From positions 1 through 34,302 of the forward strand of contig NZ_CADCWA010000008.1 of assembly GCF_902806285.1 (NCBI RefSeq): 34,302 bases of DNA, read 5' to 3'. This stretch comes from an uncultured Sphingomonas sp. GTDB lineage: Bacteria > Pseudomonadota > Alphaproteobacteria > Sphingomonadales > Sphingomonadaceae. A program made the position numbers and the translations under genes. Under the pieces are notes generated by a model that was not told the DNA's origin, made no database searches, and saw nothing but the letters and a program-made list of their open reading frames with translations. Below, in pieces: positions 33,169-34,302 of the stretch. Position 1 is the first letter of the stretch. Each line of letters starts with the position of its first letter.

Positions 33169-33732
33169 ATGGATATAAGGCAGTTTCGGTCCGAGTTGGC
33201 GCACGCGTTTGAAGCAGCCGGGTTTGAGAGAAAGAAGGTCAAGCACCACAAAGGGACTGTCTGGCTGTTGCCGGGCCATGAAGTCGAACGGACCTTCTGG
33301 GAGCACGCTATGCGGCGGCCGTGGGGCTTTCTTCTGGGCGGCTCCCTGCGCGTCGACGTTCCATCCTTCCGGACGTGGCTCAATGCTAAGTCCCCGGCTG
33401 AGGCGCACGGCGTACTTCATGCAAGCCTCTTGGGTCGCTTGATCGCAAACGAGCCCGACATGTTCTTCGCTGTCGTGGTGGAGCCGCCCCCGTATGATGC
33501 GTGGACGCAATCCATCAGAGCCCGTCTTGCCGCCCTTCCGGATACGATCGAAGGCCTCTTGCGGACGGAACAGGAGCCGGAGCGGCTTAGATTAGTGTGG
33601 GACAACTGGACGGCGCCAAAGGCGTGGAGCTACTTCAAAGCTCGGGCAGTAGGCGACGAGCCGAAGAGCCCGCCGCCTTTCATGTTGCTCGACGGCCAGA
33701 TCGTTGACGCTGCCGCCAACGATTCGACCTGA
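33169..33732 (+). CDS. Hypothetical protein, family not recognised
   Basis: The 187-residue protein starts MDIRQFRSELAHAFEAAGFE, RKKVKHHKGTVWLLPGHEVE, continues with RRPWGFLLGGSLRVDVPSFR and LHASLLGRLIANEPDMFFAV, and ends in ESPPPFMLLDGQ-like residues. It has no signal peptide or membrane span. The opening pattern (helix, then GF-x-KK and a strand of charged residues) recalls small proteins related to DUF4304 in toxin or immunity neighbourhoods, but I cannot support that. The DNA looks lower in GC than the genes on both sides, so it may be an acquired gene between DoxX and the ABC-F gene. No repeats or integration marks are visible beside it. ATG 33169 lacks a strong ribosome site. Confidence 0.6.
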   Translation: MDIRQFRSELAHAFEAAGFERKKVKHHKGTVWLLPGHEVERTFWEHAMRRPWGFLLGGSLRVDVPSFRTWLNAKSPAEAHGVLHASLLGRLIANEPDMFFAVVVEPPPYDAWTQSIRARLAALPDTIEGLLRTEQEPERLRLVWDNWTAPKAWSYFKARAVGDEPKSPPPFMLLDGQIVDAAANDST

Positions 33733-33735
33733 TCT

Positions 33736-34302
33736 CTACCGCGTCAGCTTCTTGTAGCTCATCCGGTGCGGGCGGTCGGCCTCCGGGCCCATCCGCCGGC
33801 GCTTGTCCTCCTCATAGGCCTCGAAATTGCCTTCGAACCATTCCACGTGGCTGTCGCCTTCGAACGCCAGGATGTGTGTCGCCAGGCGATCGAGGAAGAA
33901 GCGGTCGTGGCTGATGACCACGGCGCAACCGGCGAAGCTCTCCAGCGCATCCTCGAGCGCGCGCAGGGTCTCCACGTCGAGGTCGTTGGTCGGCTCGTCG
34001 AGCAGCAGGACGTTGCCGCCCTCCTTGAGCATCTTGGCGATATGGACACGGTTGCGCTCGCCGCCGGATAGCTGGCCGACCTTTTTCTGCTGGTCGGAGC
34101 CCTTGAAGTTGAAGGCGCCGACGTAGGCGCGGGTCTGCATCTCCTGCTTGCCCACGGTCATCAGCTCGTGCCCGCCGCTGATCTCCTCCCACACATTGTG
34201 CTTCGGATCGAGCGCGTCGCGGCTCTGGTCGACGAACCCCAGGTGCACCGTTTCCCCGATCTTGATGGAGCCGCCGTCCGGCTGCTCCTGGCCGGTGATG
34301 AG
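33736..34302 (-). CDS. ettA: Energy-dependent translational throttle protein EttA (ABC-F), 3' part
   Basis: The gene enters from the right edge; the last 188 codons are visible. They begin inside the second ABC domain ([20 protein letters not shown]) and contain [20 protein letters not shown], the signature [18 protein letters not shown], Walker [21 protein letters not shown] and the switch region [20 protein letters not shown], ending with [12 protein letters not shown]. The ISGG and [13 protein letters not shown] forms are typical of EttA. EttA binds the ribosomal E site and gates entry into elongation according to ATP/ADP levels. Its stop lies three bases from the stop of the convergent hypothetical gene. 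Confidence 0.92.
   Translation of the reverse strand, partial: LITGQEQPDGGSIKIGETVHLGFVDQSRDALDPKHNVWEEISGGHELMTVGKQEMQTRAYVGAFNFKGSDQQKKVGQLSGGERNRVHIAKMLKEGGNVLLLDEPTNDLDVETLRALEDALESFAGCAVVISHDRFFLDRLATHILAFEGDSHVEWFEGNFEAYEEDKRRRMGPEADRPHRMSYKKLTR

Noticed and set aside
1-34302. CRISPR arrays, tRNA or rRNA genes, and phage genes
   Set aside because: No regularly spaced direct repeats, no cloverleaf or CCA-ending tRNA pattern, no rRNA-like segments and no phage structural or integrase genes were seen in reading the window.

Overview
The window reads as a chromosomal segment of a high-GC alphaproteobacterium, most likely a sphingomonad (order Sphingomonadales). The evidence is the gene order rpsB-tsf-pyrH-frr-uppS-cdsA-dxr-rseP-bamA-skp-fabZ, the TonB-dependent receptors, the eukaryote-type NADP isocitrate dehydrogenase, and several short palindromic repeats of the kind common in that order. 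lpxD, lpxA and lpxB do not flank fabZ, which fits a lineage known for glycosphingolipids in place of LPS. Assignments are from reading the translations only; no database search was run.

Bases 1-3300 are an accessory region that looks less GC-rich than the rest. It holds small orphan genes: the end of an unknown protein, an alpha/beta hydrolase, a bleomycin-resistance-like VOC protein, an AAC(6')-like GNAT acetyltransferase and a frameshifted small gene. They are separated by four copies of one ~70-bp partly palindromic repeat. Next come a TonB-dependent receptor and glutaryl-CoA dehydrogenase (3586-6956), then a convergent pair of rpmE (cysteine-free L31) and a GNAT gene that overlap by ATGA.

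Bases ~7905-12371 form a vitamin B12 uptake operon: a cobalamin riboswitch followed by a BtuB-type receptor, a BtuF-type binding protein, BtuC permease and BtuD ATPase. All four genes overlap. The receptor and binding protein lack an obvious normal signal peptide.

Bases 12337-23287 (minus strand) are the large conserved housekeeping cluster. It begins with translation (rpsB, tsf), pyrimidine nucleotides (pyrH) and ribosome recycling (frr). It continues with undecaprenyl-PP synthesis (uppS), CDP-diacylglycerol (cdsA), the MEP isoprenoid pathway (dxr), the site-2 protease (rseP), outer-membrane assembly (bamA, skp) and fatty-acid dehydration (fabZ). Most genes touch or overlap by 1-14 bp; the larger gaps carry strong hairpin repeats.

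Divergent from rpsB is a 77-residue single-span membrane protein whose promoter contains a match to the alphaproteobacterial LexA box (GAAC-N7-GAAC) between its -35 and -10. This is the best candidate here for something undescribed: a DNA-damage-induced small membrane protein. It is followed by convergent pssA-psd (phosphatidylethanolamine synthesis), icd, an FAD monooxygenase-like protein, a DUF2945 protein, a CPA2 cation:proton antiporter, alaS, a DoxX-family protein, an unrecognised gene, and the 3' part of an ABC-F ATPase (EttA type) that runs off the right edge.
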